Below, piece after piece: positions 15,583 to 25,929 of a stretch of 64,000 nt of DNA. The stretch lies in contig OY782882.1 in assembly GCA_963678485.1 (NCBI GenBank), forward strand, positions 1-64,000, written 5' to 3'. The notes under the pieces are model-generated. The model ran no database searches. It was not told where the DNA came from and worked only from the letters and a program-made list of their open reading frames with translations. Each line of letters begins with the position of its first letter. The stretch's first letter is position 1. The position numbers were made by a program, and so were the translations under genes. This DNA comes from CALGYY01 sp963678485 (lineage in GTDB: Bacteria > Bacteroidota > Bacteroidia > Bacteroidales > CAIWKO01).

Positions 15583-17487
15583 ATGCTAAAGAAACAGCCA
15601 CTGAAACCTAATCCGCAAAAAGCGGCAACTGCAATACCGGCAAATAACACTGGCGGTGGACTGTTTCAACATTTGATTGTCTTCGGTGTGCCCGTGCTGG
15701 TTTACCTGCAAACATTGAGCTTTGGCTTCACCCACTTTGACGACGACGTGATGATTACTAAGAACATCGCCTTCCTTAGTAATATCGGCAATATTCTGAA
15801 AGCATTTATTACAGATCAGTTTCTGATGGGCGATACCTCATTTTACCGTCCTTTAGGAACCGTTTCCTATCTATGTGATGTTTTAATTTCCGGCGGAAAT
15901 CACCCATGGATGTACCATCTTACCAATGTTTTGTTGCTGGGTTTCATTGGCATTGCCCTTTTTCACCTCTTAAAACGTTTCGCATTTTCACCAAGAGTCG
16001 CTTTGTTGGGCTCACTCATATTTTGCGCACATCCTCTGTTTGTTTCAACTATCGCACATATCCCAAACCGTGCAGAATTATTACTGATCCTATTTACAAC
16101 ACTTTCACTGATATTTCTGTCAGATTATCTGCAACAGAAAAAGTTTCTATTTCTACTATTGCATTGGATATGTTTCTGCATTGCCCTATTCTGTAAAGAA
16201 ACCGCTGCATTTCTTCCTTTCATTTTTGTTTTATTTTATGTAGCGAAGATGAAGAAAACCAGCTTCTCAATAAAACACCTTTCGCTCATCTTACTGTATG
16301 CAATAGCCGGAGTTGGCTGGTATTGGCTTCGATCCATTGCCATTGGAAACAACACGGTTTCAACAAGTGAGTTTGGATTTACACCCTTATTGCTGAATTT
16401 GCGGATTATTCCGGAAGCCCTGGCAAAATTCTTCCTGCCTTCTGACCTTGCCCCCATTCCGGGATTCTCACTATTCAACACCATTGCGGGTTGCGTGATG
16501 CTCCTTCTGCTGCTGTTGATCACGTTTATCAATAAACAGCAATCTCTAAAAATGAGGATATTTTGTTTATCATGGTTTTTACTATTATTGATTCCTTCCA
16601 TGCTATTCAAACATCCGAACTTCGATTATCTGGATCACAGATTTTTCCTTCCACTGATAGGTATTTTAATATTTGTACTGACATCTATTCCTGACAAATG
16701 GATAAAAACAACCAATCGCTCGTATCGCTGGATACCGATTGTTATTCTGTTTGGCATTTCATCTTTTTCTTTTATAAAATCGCGCGCTTACGCTGATCCG
16801 ATGACATTCTACAATACAGCCATTAAGCAGAATCCCAACTGTAGCCTTGCCTACCATAATCGCGCTATTCTCTTTGAACAGCAAGGCGCATATAATAAAG
16901 CCCTCAGCGATTATTCAAATGCCATTAAAGCTGACCCGCAGTATTCTAAAGCCTATTTCAATCGCGCTGATTTATATTTCCGGCAGGGCAACCCCAATCA
17001 AGCCATTGCTGATTACACTCAAGCTATTGAAACAAAGCCTGATTACATAGAAGCCTACATCAATCGCGGTAACCTCTACGGAAAACAAGGTGCTTTAGAT
17101 AAGGCCATTACCGACTTCACCAAAGTGATTTCAATTAAGCCGGAATACGCTATGGCTTACAACAATCGCGGTGGTATCTTTTGGGAACAAGGTCATCTCG
17201 ACCAAGCCATTGCAGATTATTCAAGTGCCATAGCAATGGATCCGAAATATGCGGAAGCTTATGAAAATCGAGGAATGATCTATGGTAACAAGGAAAACTA
17301 CGATCAGGCAATTAGCGATTTTTCAAAAGCCATCGAACTATCACCGGATAATCCCGAAAATTACTTCAACCGCGGAATTGTATACAATGCAAAAGGTGAA
17401 AGCAACAAAGCCTGCCAGGATTTCGAAAAAGCCCGTCAACTCGGATCAGCTTCCGCTGAAGAAGCGCTTGGACGTTTGTGTAAGTAA
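15583..17487 (+). CDS. Polytopic membrane protein with C-terminal TPR repeats (GT-C/TMTC-like)
   Basis: 634 residues. The N-terminal 400 residues hold about ten hydrophobic helices, with an acidic FDDDVMI motif in the first outer loop (about residue 50), the position of the catalytic acid in GT-C glycosyltransferases; similar proteins in eukaryotes (TMTC) are O-mannosyltransferases. The C-terminal third holds six to seven TPR units (repeated A..NRG, KA..DY..AI..DP pattern, about 415-630), which bind protein partners. Substrate unknown; protein O-mannosylation is known in Bacteroidota, but the link is inference. Confidence in the architecture is higher than in the function. Confidence 0.75.
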   Translation: MLKKQPLKPNPQKAATAIPANNTGGGLFQHLIVFGVPVLVYLQTLSFGFTHFDDDVMITKNIAFLSNIGNILKAFITDQFLMGDTSFYRPLGTVSYLCDVLISGGNHPWMYHLTNVLLLGFIGIALFHLLKRFAFSPRVALLGSLIFCAHPLFVSTIAHIPNRAELLLILFTTLSLIFLSDYLQQKKFLFLLLHWICFCIALFCKETAAFLPFIFVLFYVAKMKKTSFSIKHLSLILLYAIAGVGWYWLRSIAIGNNTVSTSEFGFTPLLLNLRIIPEALAKFFLPSDLAPIPGFSLFNTIAGCVMLLLLLLITFINKQQSLKMRIFCLSWFLLLLIPSMLFKHPNFDYLDHRFFLPLIGILIFVLTSIPDKWIKTTNRSYRWIPIVILFGISSFSFIKSRAYADPMTFYNTAIKQNPNCSLAYHNRAILFEQQGAYNKALSDYSNAIKADPQYSKAYFNRADLYFRQGNPNQAIADYTQAIETKPDYIEAYINRGNLYGKQGALDKAITDFTKVISIKPEYAMAYNNRGGIFWEQGHLDQAIADYSSAIAMDPKYAEAYENRGMIYGNKENYDQAISDFSKAIELSPDNPENYFNRGIVYNAKGESNKACQDFEKARQLGSASAEEALGRLCK

Positions 17488-17712
17488 GGAATCGCCAGAT
17501 AATTATCTATGATCGTTAATGGTACTATAGGCTGACCATAGGTTCACATACTCATACCTCTGCGATTCAAATATCTATCATTATATATCATAAAAATATT
17601 TATACTTTTTTATTTAAAGAATGAAATATGCTAATATATTTCTTATTTTAGCTGTCAAAGTAAGTTATTAGATTTTTACTAAAAAACTCCGATTAAAATA
17701 AAATAAACATTC

Positions 17713-20700
17713 ATGAAAAAGCTCTCTATCCTATGCTTGTTGTTGATCGTAATCAGCGGCAGCAAGGCCTGGGCTCAGGCCGAGATCGAACTCATCGACT
17801 CTCACAAAATACTCACCGAAGCAGTAAAACTTACCGATTTGGGTAAATATGATGCAGCCATCGACCTCTATAAAAAAATACCGGTTAATGACACCAATTA
17901 TGAAGTGGCCTCCTATGAGTATGCCTATACACTCGGAACGGCGGAGCGTAACGATCAGGCTATAACAATTTGCCGCGAAGGAATTAAAAAGAATAATGAA
18001 AACACTCATTTATTCTACGTTCTGCTAGGCAATTGCCTCGACAACACTAATCATTCGGAAGAAGCAATAAAAGTCTATGATGAGGGTATTGCTAAATTTC
18101 CCAAGCTTTTCCTGCTACATTACAATAAAGCGGCAGCGCTATTTAATCTTGAACGCTACGATGATGCTATCACTGAATTAAAAATCAGTCTGTCAATGAA
18201 TAGCCGCCATGTTCGTAGTCATTTATTACTTGGCGAAATTAATGCTCGATTTGGCCGTACAGTTCAGGCTATGCTATGCTTCAATATGGCCGTATTACTA
18301 CAAAACAAAGAAGCGATTGCCAAAGAATGTATCAACAAGCTTGAGTTGCTTGCTAATAATAAGTTTGAAAAAGAAAGTGGTTCATTAAAACCAAGCAACG
18401 ATGAAACAGCAAACTTCGACGATGTTCTTACATTGCTGGAATCAGGCATTTCGTCGAATGCAAAATTCAAATCAAAGACAAAGCTTGGCTTTGCAGTAGT
18501 CAACCAGAATCAAGTGTTTTTCGAAAGTCTTAAATATGATCCCAATGCCAATGATTATTATATGGAACATTATGTTAAGTTCTTCGAAGCGCTGAACAAA
18601 GAAGGCTATTTTGTACCATTCAGTTATTATACCCTCGCTAGTTTCGACATTCAAAAAGTTAAGGATTATCAGACAAAGAATAAACCGGCACTTGATAAAT
18701 TTGTGAACTGGGCAGGTGGAAAAATCACTGAATCCATCAAGTATAGGGATAATATGCGTGTCCAGTACTACGACAATTTCGTTGTGTATTCTATTGGCAA
18801 CTTCTCCGATAATGCTGACAAAGTCGCAAATGGCAAATGGCAGTATTTCTTTCCGAATGGAAATATTAAGAGTGAAGGTAGTTTTGTAAACGGTGAAAAG
18901 AACGGACCATGGACTTATTATTATTACAATGGCAAGGTAAAAAAGACAGAGAACTATATTAATGGTAAGGATGATGGTAAACAAGAGGAATACTATGAAT
19001 CAGGAAAACTTGCGCTGGAATATTATATGACCAATGGTGAAATTAATGGCAAATATTCGCGCTACTATATGAATGGACAGCTTAGCGAAACAGGCGAATT
19101 CAATATGGGTAAGCGTGTTGGCGAGCAAGTGTATTATTTTGTAAATGGAGTTGTACAAACAGTATTCAAATTTACTGATGGATTGCAGGATGGTTATAAT
19201 AAGGTGTGTTACCCCAGTGGAAAGACCAAAACGGAACTAACCTTCCTAAAAGGAAAATATAACGGCGAATACCGTGAATACTTTGAGAATGACACTTTAA
19301 AAGAGACCTTTTCCTATGTCAATGGCAAAAGAACAGGACCTTACAAAGCCTATTACTACAATGGCCAGCTTCAGCGCGAAGGCACTTTTGACGAGAACGG
19401 TAAAAAGGTTGGACTCGAAAAAGAATATCATTTCAATGGAAATTTGCAATCAGAAGAACAGTATGCAAACGGCGACCTTGAAGGTGAATCAAAATACTAC
19501 GATCTTGATGGCATTCTCTATTCCACTGTTATTTATAAAAACAAAAGAGTACAGTCGCTTAAATATTTCAATAAGGCGAATGAAATGTTTAGCAATGTTG
19601 ATGTACCTAAGGGAAAACAAATCATTAAAACCTATAATCCGGAAGGAACAGTAGCCGGGGAAGGAAGTTATTACGACAATTGCTTACAGGGAAAATGGAC
19701 CTATTACGACAGAACCGGGACTCTGGAAAGTGAAAAAGAGTACAAGTCCGGAGTACTCGATGGGCAGATGAAATACTATCATCCCAACGGAAAGCTCATG
19801 AAATCATATACTATGATCGATGGAGAAATTGATGGTTATTATAAAAGCTATTTTATCAACGGTCAATTGGAAGCAGAAGGCTGGTACGTAAAAGGCCAGC
19901 AACAAGGACTATGGAAGCATTACTACATCAATGGTAATCTGGAAGCTGTGGACTATTTTCTTAACGACGAAGCCTATGGACGCCAGTTAGCCTATCACTA
20001 CAACGGTGATTTGGCAACCGAAGAACAAAGAGATGGCTTTATGTATAATGGCTCGATCGAATATGACACTGTTGGTAAAGTTTGGGCAAGTGGGTTTCTC
20101 GAAGAGGGCTCTGGCACTTATGAATTAAAAACGGTGGATGGCAAAATAATCGAACGTTCGCAGTATGTGAATGGCAATAGGGTCGATAGCCTCGTGGCCT
20201 ATTATTATGCAAATATGAAAAAACGTGTAAGCGGATATTTTGTCAGCGATCGTCGTGAAGGCCAGTTTACCTGGTATTTCAGCAATGGCAACAAAAGCGC
20301 TGAAACCTATTATCTGCACGGAAATCAAGAAGGCGCCGAAACCTATTATTTTGAAAACGGCAACATTTCATCCACAAGCATGTACATTTACGATAAGGAT
20401 AATGGCTTCTATCGCCGCTATTATCCCAATGGGAAAATGCGTATTGAATCCAAGTATGTCGACGGCGATCGCGAGGGATACAGAAAGTTCTACAATATTC
20501 AGGGCGCTGAAATGTTCCGCATCAACTACTACGACAACAAGCCCGTGTATATTACTTATCTCGATCAAAACGGAAAAGAAACCAAACCTATTAATATAGG
20601 ATCCGATTCCATTCAGGTAATCACTAAGTATCAGGGGGGACAAAAGTCCGCAATGTTCAGCTTCAAATCAGGGACTTATCAGGGAGCATACGTTGAGTAT

Positions 20701-20988
20701 TATCCCGACGGTAAAGTACAGATGGAAACAACGATGTACTATGGTAACTATCATGGATTATTCCGCTACTATTATCCTAATGGAAAAGTAATGCTGGAAG
20801 AAACCAATTATTATGGCCAGTCCACAGGTCCGAGCAAAACGTATTATGAAAATGGAAATATCCGTTCGGACGAGAATTATGAAAACGGTTCATTAAATGG
20901 ATACGCCCGCTACTATAACGAAGCAGGAAAATTAATTCGCTTGGCTTATTATAACTATTCAGATTTGATGTATGAAAAAATCTATTAA
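17713..20988 (+). CDS. Exported TPR protein with about 23 MORN/YwqK-type repeats
   Basis: 1091 residues. Signal peptide 1-22 (ending AWAQA); TPR-like helices at about 30-210; a linker domain to about 375; then some 23 units of about 24 residues in the pattern NG.W..YY.NG.....Y.NG, which match the MORN_2 / YwqK repeat. Such repeats form long beta-hairpin solenoids. In some Bacteroidota they are annotated as 'toxin-antitoxin YwqK family antitoxin', but nothing here suggests a toxin. It probably acts on the cell surface or in the periplasm. The 3' end overlaps the DUF3857-transglutaminase gene by 17 bases, so the two are likely translated together and may work together. Confidence 0.8.
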   Translation: MKKLSILCLLLIVISGSKAWAQAEIELIDSHKILTEAVKLTDLGKYDAAIDLYKKIPVNDTNYEVASYEYAYTLGTAERNDQAITICREGIKKNNENTHLFYVLLGNCLDNTNHSEEAIKVYDEGIAKFPKLFLLHYNKAAALFNLERYDDAITELKISLSMNSRHVRSHLLLGEINARFGRTVQAMLCFNMAVLLQNKEAIAKECINKLELLANNKFEKESGSLKPSNDETANFDDVLTLLESGISSNAKFKSKTKLGFAVVNQNQVFFESLKYDPNANDYYMEHYVKFFEALNKEGYFVPFSYYTLASFDIQKVKDYQTKNKPALDKFVNWAGGKITESIKYRDNMRVQYYDNFVVYSIGNFSDNADKVANGKWQYFFPNGNIKSEGSFVNGEKNGPWTYYYYNGKVKKTENYINGKDDGKQEEYYESGKLALEYYMTNGEINGKYSRYYMNGQLSETGEFNMGKRVGEQVYYFVNGVVQTVFKFTDGLQDGYNKVCYPSGKTKTELTFLKGKYNGEYREYFENDTLKETFSYVNGKRTGPYKAYYYNGQLQREGTFDENGKKVGLEKEYHFNGNLQSEEQYANGDLEGESKYYDLDGILYSTVIYKNKRVQSLKYFNKANEMFSNVDVPKGKQIIKTYNPEGTVAGEGSYYDNCLQGKWTYYDRTGTLESEKEYKSGVLDGQMKYYHPNGKLMKSYTMIDGEIDGYYKSYFINGQLEAEGWYVKGQQQGLWKHYYINGNLEAVDYFLNDEAYGRQLAYHYNGDLATEEQRDGFMYNGSIEYDTVGKVWASGFLEEGSGTYELKTVDGKIIERSQYVNGNRVDSLVAYYYANMKKRVSGYFVSDRREGQFTWYFSNGNKSAETYYLHGNQEGAETYYFENGNISSTSMYIYDKDNGFYRRYYPNGKMRIESKYVDGDREGYRKFYNIQGAEMFRINYYDNKPVYITYLDQNGKETKPINIGSDSIQVITKYQGGQKSAMFSFKSGTYQGAYVEYYPDGKVQMETTMYYGNYHGLFRYYYPNGKVMLEETNYYGQSTGPSKTYYENGNIRSDENYENGSLNGYARYYNEAGKLIRLAYYNYSDLMYEKIY

Positions 20989-22936
20989 GAGATCGGCGTT
21001 TCTTTGTCCTTTCGCACTTGTACTGTTGTTTATTAGCCAGAACCCTTTATTTGCGCAGTATACAGCGGTAGAAAACTTCATGAAGGAATACCCAGGCGAA
21101 AACGGAGTGGTTTCATACGCTAAAGAATATTTCGAGCTAAGTGTTGGAAAAGACGGCATCTCCATTGTGAGCACCTATGAAAAGCAATCCACATATTTCA
21201 ACGAAAACGCTCATTTATATTCTTCTGAAGAGATTGGCTCTTCTGATTTTTATAAGGTTTCCGAAATTGAAGCGTACAGCATGGTGCCTGAAAACGGGAA
21301 GTACAACAGAGAGAATGTGACTGAGTTTAAAACATCTAGTGACCAGAGCGACGGGGTGTTTTTTGATGACAGCAAACTCACCACCTTTTACTTTCCTAAC
21401 CTTCAAAAAAATGCGCAAAGTGTATTAAAGTATAAAAAAACATGCAACGATCCACATTTACTTCCCAAGGTATTCCTGGGTTCCTACTTCCCTATCGCTA
21501 AAAAAGAAGTGGAACTATGCATTGATAAAGGAATCGATGTGTCATACAAGTTGATGAATTGCGACTCACTCGACATCAGTTTTTCGACATATACCAAGGG
21601 AAACAAAACCTATATGAAGTGGACCGCGAATCATATTGACGCGATGGATGCGGAAGAAAATGCACCAAGTATGCTATACAACATTCCGCATATCATTTTA
21701 TATATTCGGTCATATCAGGAAAAAGACAGTGTTGTGAATGTATTCGACAATGCACAGCATTTTTTTGAATGGTCCTATGGATTTGTCAAAGAAGCGATAG
21801 AACCGGAATTCCCATCGGTGAAACATTTCAGTGATTCACTATTATCAAACACGGGAACAACCTTAGAAAAAATCAAAAAAACATATGCCTGGGTGCAGGA
21901 CAACATTCGCTACGTCGCATTTGAAGAAGGATACGCAGGTTTTAAACCCCGCCTTCCCGACTTAGTCCTATCGCGTCGATACGGCGACTGCAAGGATATG
22001 GCGGCTTTGCTGAATAAAATGCTCAATAGTCAAAACATCAAATCCTACCTAGCATGGGTGGGCACGCGCGATCTTCCGTATCAGGCTTCAGAAATCGCTG
22101 TTCCCGGCATCTTCAACCATGTGGTTGTTGCTGCTTATGATGATGATGGCAAGGAGTATATTCTTGATCCAACCTCAAACTACCTGTTTCTCCCCTATCC
22201 AAGCAAAGCGATCCAAGGAAAAGAACTTGTATTGTGTGTCGACAGCATTCACTTCAAAATCATCACAGCGCCCAAAATGGCGAAAGAAACCAATACCGTA
22301 AACGGCGAAATCACAATGAATATCTCCGAAGGTCGCTCCATCAGCGGTAGTGGTACTTACACACAAACAGGTTACTTATCCATGATCTTCAGAGATTATT
22401 ATGAATATTACAACGAAGATGAGAAGAACAAATTTGTAAAAAACAATGTTGCCAGCGGTAATAATAAATTCATCATTACAAATCTCAGTCATTCTGACCT
22501 TGCACTAAAGCAGGAGCCACTGGTTACACGTTTCGATTTTTCCATGGCTGATTATATCCATTTAAATGGTAATGAGACTTACGTTAACCTCAATATTCGT
22601 AAAACCAATCTCAATATCGTTGAACTCAAGGATCGCAAATATGATCTTGAAAACGATTTCAACTATCTGGTGAATGATCGCTATATCTTGAATATTCCCG
22701 CAGGTTATAAGGTAAAGTATTTGCCTCCCGATATTAGCTTCACTGCTGATGATTATGGGTTTTCTTTCAAATACACTTCTACTTCAGGACAGGTTGTTCT
22801 GGAGCGAAGTCTCTACGTAAATTATCTTTTGCTTCCTATGGAAAAGATTATTGAATGGAACAACTTCGTAAAAAAACTCAATGCGGGCTGTTCTGAAACC
22901 ATAGTATTGAGTACTGAAAAAGTTAACGGTCAATAA
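20972..22936 (+). CDS. Exported DUF3857 / transglutaminase-like protein (active triad present)
   Basis: 654 residues. Signal peptide 1-28. DUF3857 occupies about 55-230. The transglutaminase-like core has the Cys in RRYGDCKDMAALL (about 338), the His in FNHVVVAAYDDDG (about 379) and the Asp in YILDPTSNY (about 391), i.e. a complete Cys-His-Asp triad. A C-terminal DUF2569/DUF3858-like beta domain follows. Such proteins are suspected to be cysteine proteases or cross-linking enzymes acting in the periplasm. ATG 20972 lies inside the preceding gene; the signal peptide starting there supports this start. Confidence 0.85.
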   Translation: MKKSIKRSAFLCPFALVLLFISQNPLFAQYTAVENFMKEYPGENGVVSYAKEYFELSVGKDGISIVSTYEKQSTYFNENAHLYSSEEIGSSDFYKVSEIEAYSMVPENGKYNRENVTEFKTSSDQSDGVFFDDSKLTTFYFPNLQKNAQSVLKYKKTCNDPHLLPKVFLGSYFPIAKKEVELCIDKGIDVSYKLMNCDSLDISFSTYTKGNKTYMKWTANHIDAMDAEENAPSMLYNIPHIILYIRSYQEKDSVVNVFDNAQHFFEWSYGFVKEAIEPEFPSVKHFSDSLLSNTGTTLEKIKKTYAWVQDNIRYVAFEEGYAGFKPRLPDLVLSRRYGDCKDMAALLNKMLNSQNIKSYLAWVGTRDLPYQASEIAVPGIFNHVVVAAYDDDGKEYILDPTSNYLFLPYPSKAIQGKELVLCVDSIHFKIITAPKMAKETNTVNGEITMNISEGRSISGSGTYTQTGYLSMIFRDYYEYYNEDEKNKFVKNNVASGNNKFIITNLSHSDLALKQEPLVTRFDFSMADYIHLNGNETYVNLNIRKTNLNIVELKDRKYDLENDFNYLVNDRYILNIPAGYKVKYLPPDISFTADDYGFSFKYTSTSGQVVLERSLYVNYLLLPMEKIIEWNNFVKKLNAGCSETIVLSTEKVNGQ

Positions 22937-22970
22937 ATTAATGACAGATCTAACATCAAATTGACATACC

Positions 22971-24944
22971 ATGAAAAAGCTATCATTTGCTTGCATTGTA
23001 GCATTCGTTATAGGATGCACATCAACTTTCGGTCAGGACATATTCTATAAAAATTACACCTGGGACGCAATCCCAGTGGTACCAAGAGACACATGCATCG
23101 ATACCAGTGATCACGCCATCTACCTCATCGATAAAATTGTATTGCAGTATTATTTTAATGAAAACAATGAGTTTTCGATGGTAGAAACTGTTCACACCAA
23201 AGTTCTCATTCGCGATAAGCAAGGTATTGATGATTTCAATAAGGTTGAAATTAATGTTGATACTTCATCTGACATCTTAAGTCTGATGGCAAGGGCGGTT
23301 TCAAAAACAGGAGAAGTGGTGGTGTTTAACAAAGATAACATCAAAGAAATCAAAGACGAAGAAAACAACGTTTCAAAAATCTTCGCTCTTGATGGCCTTA
23401 CTGAAGGGGGTGTTGCAGAAGTCCTTTATACTATTAACCGGACACCAACGATTTGGGGTCGAAAGTTTTTTCAATCAGAATACCCGCGACTAACTGCAGA
23501 GTTTAAAATGATATGTCCCGACTTTTTAGAGTTGGCAATGCATTCGGTAAATGGATTTCCTGATGCTCCCGGACGATTAATGGATAAACAACGCACCTAT
23601 GTTGCAATGGCCAAAAACATACCCGGAATTAAAAGCGAATCCTATTCAAACTACCGGTCGAATCTGCAAATGATTGAGTACACTATTTCGGTGAACCATA
23701 ATAAATCTGAATCGCGTATCTATGATAATAAGCAGGCCGCGCAACACTATTGGGAGTTTTATAATGATATTCAGAGTAGCGAAACTAAGGAGATTAAATC
23801 AATTATTAAAAGCGCTGGTGTAAACAAAAACATGTCGACCGAGGAAAAGATACGCGCTATCGATTCGTATATCAAAACTAATTTTCTTGTAGTAGAGTAT
23901 ATTTCGGGCTTTGATAAAAAGGATATTTCACGACTCATACAGATTAAAGTGCTAGATAAGGAAGCATGCACCAAACTATTCGTTGGGGTGATGAAGGAGC
24001 TTGGGATCGATTATCAAATTGTACTTACGTGCAATCGTTACGTAAAATCTATTTCCCGTGATTTTGAATCATGGAATAATTTGGATGAAACCTTATTATA
24101 TTTTCCTGAAAGCAATGGATATCTCTGTCCATACAATGTATTTAGTCGCTATAAGCTTAACCCCTACCTCTTAGCCGGTACCGACGGGCTTTTCATTAAA
24201 AAGCTTGAATACCAAGGCATGGAGTCAGGTGTTGGAAAAATTCAAAATATACCTGCGCTCCCCAGCGAGCAATCAATCGACAGTCTCGAGGTTAGCGTTG
24301 CCCTACCTGCAGATTTTAATGATGCGATTTATAATGTGACCTACCGGCTGACGGGATATACAGCATATTATTTTCTTCAGGCCTATTCTACATCCGAAGA
24401 CAACAAAAAAGAAGAAACAGCCCTGCCTTACATGAAGCTTATGTCGGATGATTGCGATGTGAACGAAATGAGGATAGAGAATGCATCTGAGGCATCTCAA
24501 TTTTTCCTAAAGCCTGTGGTTATTTCAGCTAAAGTCACCACCAATGCCCCAATTGAAAAAGCAGGAGATAAATTTCTCTTCAATATTGGAAAGTTAATAG
24601 GGCAGCAAGAGCATTTATATGATGAGCAAGAGCGACATCTTCCCATTGAAATCGAGTATCAGCACAGGTTTGTCCGTAAGCTGAGCATCGAAATTCCAGA
24701 AGGCTTTAAGGTTACAAATCCTGAAATCCTAGCAATGGAAAAAGTTTATTCAAGTAATGGTAAAAGCTGTGCTTCGTTCAAGAGCACCTATGAAATTGTG
24801 GGTAGAAAAATCATTGTGACGATTTGGGAAAACTATGATATGCTTAAAGCCCCGGTGGCAGATTATATTCCCTTTAGAGATGTGATTAATGCGGCTGCCG
24901 ATTTCAACAAGCTTACCTTAATCATTGTAAAAGATATTAAGTAG
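22971..24944 (+). CDS. Exported DUF3857 protein, transglutaminase fold apparently degenerate
   Basis: 657 residues, a paralogue of the preceding product, 34 bases behind it in the same operon. Signal peptide 1-22 (ending GCTSTFGQ, which could alternatively be a lipobox). DUF3857 at about 50-240. In the transglutaminase-like part the Cys position is kept in a changed context (LDKEACTKLFVGVMKE), but the His-containing HVV stretch is replaced (WNNLDETLLYFPE) and the YILDPT motif by GYLCPYN. It is therefore probably non-catalytic and may partner the active paralogue. Confidence 0.8.
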   Translation: MKKLSFACIVAFVIGCTSTFGQDIFYKNYTWDAIPVVPRDTCIDTSDHAIYLIDKIVLQYYFNENNEFSMVETVHTKVLIRDKQGIDDFNKVEINVDTSSDILSLMARAVSKTGEVVVFNKDNIKEIKDEENNVSKIFALDGLTEGGVAEVLYTINRTPTIWGRKFFQSEYPRLTAEFKMICPDFLELAMHSVNGFPDAPGRLMDKQRTYVAMAKNIPGIKSESYSNYRSNLQMIEYTISVNHNKSESRIYDNKQAAQHYWEFYNDIQSSETKEIKSIIKSAGVNKNMSTEEKIRAIDSYIKTNFLVVEYISGFDKKDISRLIQIKVLDKEACTKLFVGVMKELGIDYQIVLTCNRYVKSISRDFESWNNLDETLLYFPESNGYLCPYNVFSRYKLNPYLLAGTDGLFIKKLEYQGMESGVGKIQNIPALPSEQSIDSLEVSVALPADFNDAIYNVTYRLTGYTAYYFLQAYSTSEDNKKEETALPYMKLMSDDCDVNEMRIENASEASQFFLKPVVISAKVTTNAPIEKAGDKFLFNIGKLIGQQEHLYDEQERHLPIEIEYQHRFVRKLSIEIPEGFKVTNPEILAMEKVYSSNGKSCASFKSTYEIVGRKIIVTIWENYDMLKAPVADYIPFRDVINAAADFNKLTLIIVKDIK

Positions 24945-25006
24945 ACAAGGAAAAATTCGGCATGAATTGCAATCCTTACAGATTGCACTTTATAGCATGA
25001 TCCTAT

Positions 25007-25042
25007 AAATGAATTCTACATTATCAAGCGTAGAATTCATTT
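25007..25042 (+). terminator. Hairpin ending the MORN-DUF3857 operon
   Basis: AAATGAATTCTAC (25007-25019) and GTAGAATTCATTT (25030-25042) pair over 13 bases. There is no long T-run; the next bases form a -7 box, so the hairpin separates two transcripts. Confidence 0.6.
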
Positions 25043-25049
25043 ATCTTTG
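25042..25049 (+). promoter_or_regulatory. Promoter -7 box for the SH3-like gene
   Basis: TATCTTTG, directly behind the terminator stem and 22 bases before ATG 25072. Confidence 0.5.
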
Positions 25050-25071
25050 TCTTACCTAATATCATTAATGC

Positions 25072-25818
25072 ATGAAAAAAACACCACATTATCTGGCGTC
25101 CATACTGATGGTTTTAGCGATCAGTCTGTATTTCCACACTTCTTTATCAGCGCAACAATATGGAGTTGTCTTTGCCGACAACGTTAACGTTAGGAAAAAT
25201 GCATCTTCAAAATCGCCACTCAGTGGTAGAATTGAAAAGAACCTTAGCCTTGTAGAGGTTACAGCTGAAAGTCCGACTACAGAAAAAATCCCTTTTGGTT
25301 TATGCAGCATCGATTATACCTGGCATGCTATAGACTTCAACAAGTTAATCACTGGCTGGGTGTATGGAGCTTATATTCTGGTGTTCGACACTAAAGATTC
25401 CGCACAGCAATGCATCAATCAAAACAATGCTTTTCGTGCTGCAAACACAGGAAAATACACCTTTGAATACGAAATAGATGGCTTATCGACATACTTTGAA
25501 GTTGAATTATTCTCCGACGGTACGATTACCTTTTCATTGAATAGCGTGGAAGGCGACCATATCCTAGTTGAAAAGGGTAATGGCCGGTATTTTATCAACA
25601 CTCGTTATAACACCTTTAATTTCTACGGAAGCACTAATGGTGAGTTTTATCCCGATGGCTATAGTTGGGCTGAATATTACAGTATGGACAAAGGTCACGA
25701 ACCTTCTGCAAAACAATTAGAAGAGTACATCAAAGAAAAGGGACATTATCAGTGCTATTGCGAAATGAAAGGTTTAAGCCTTGATGAATTCGCCTCAAAA
25801 ATGAAACCTGTGCAATAA
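25072..25818 (+). CDS. Secreted SH3-like domain protein
   Basis: 248 residues. Signal peptide 1-27 (ending SLSAQQ). A bacterial SH3-like domain follows (about 30-105): VNVRKNASSKSPLSGRIEKN is the classic start and GWVYGAYI the end, with an inserted loop. The C-terminal 130 residues form a separate beta-rich domain (about 120-200) and a helical tail that I do not recognise. SH3-like domains bind peptidoglycan or proteins in the envelope. Confidence 0.7.
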   Translation: MKKTPHYLASILMVLAISLYFHTSLSAQQYGVVFADNVNVRKNASSKSPLSGRIEKNLSLVEVTAESPTTEKIPFGLCSIDYTWHAIDFNKLITGWVYGAYILVFDTKDSAQQCINQNNAFRAANTGKYTFEYEIDGLSTYFEVELFSDGTITFSLNSVEGDHILVEKGNGRYFINTRYNTFNFYGSTNGEFYPDGYSWAEYYSMDKGHEPSAKQLEEYIKEKGHYQCYCEMKGLSLDEFASKMKPVQ

Positions 25819-25898
25819 AGCAGCACATCGGTGTAATAAAGACCATTATTATTGTACTGTTTTGAAGGCACTAGCATACCTTTCATCAGAAAAAAGTA

Positions 25899-25906
25899 TA
25901 TATTTG
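25899..25906 (+). promoter_or_regulatory. Promoter -7 box for the Trp-repeat lipoprotein gene
   Basis: TATATTTG, 23 bases before ATG 25930. It lies inside the longer frame that starts at 25852, which argues for the later start. Confidence 0.55.
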
Positions 25907-25929
25907 CATTACTCATAAACACTACAGTG

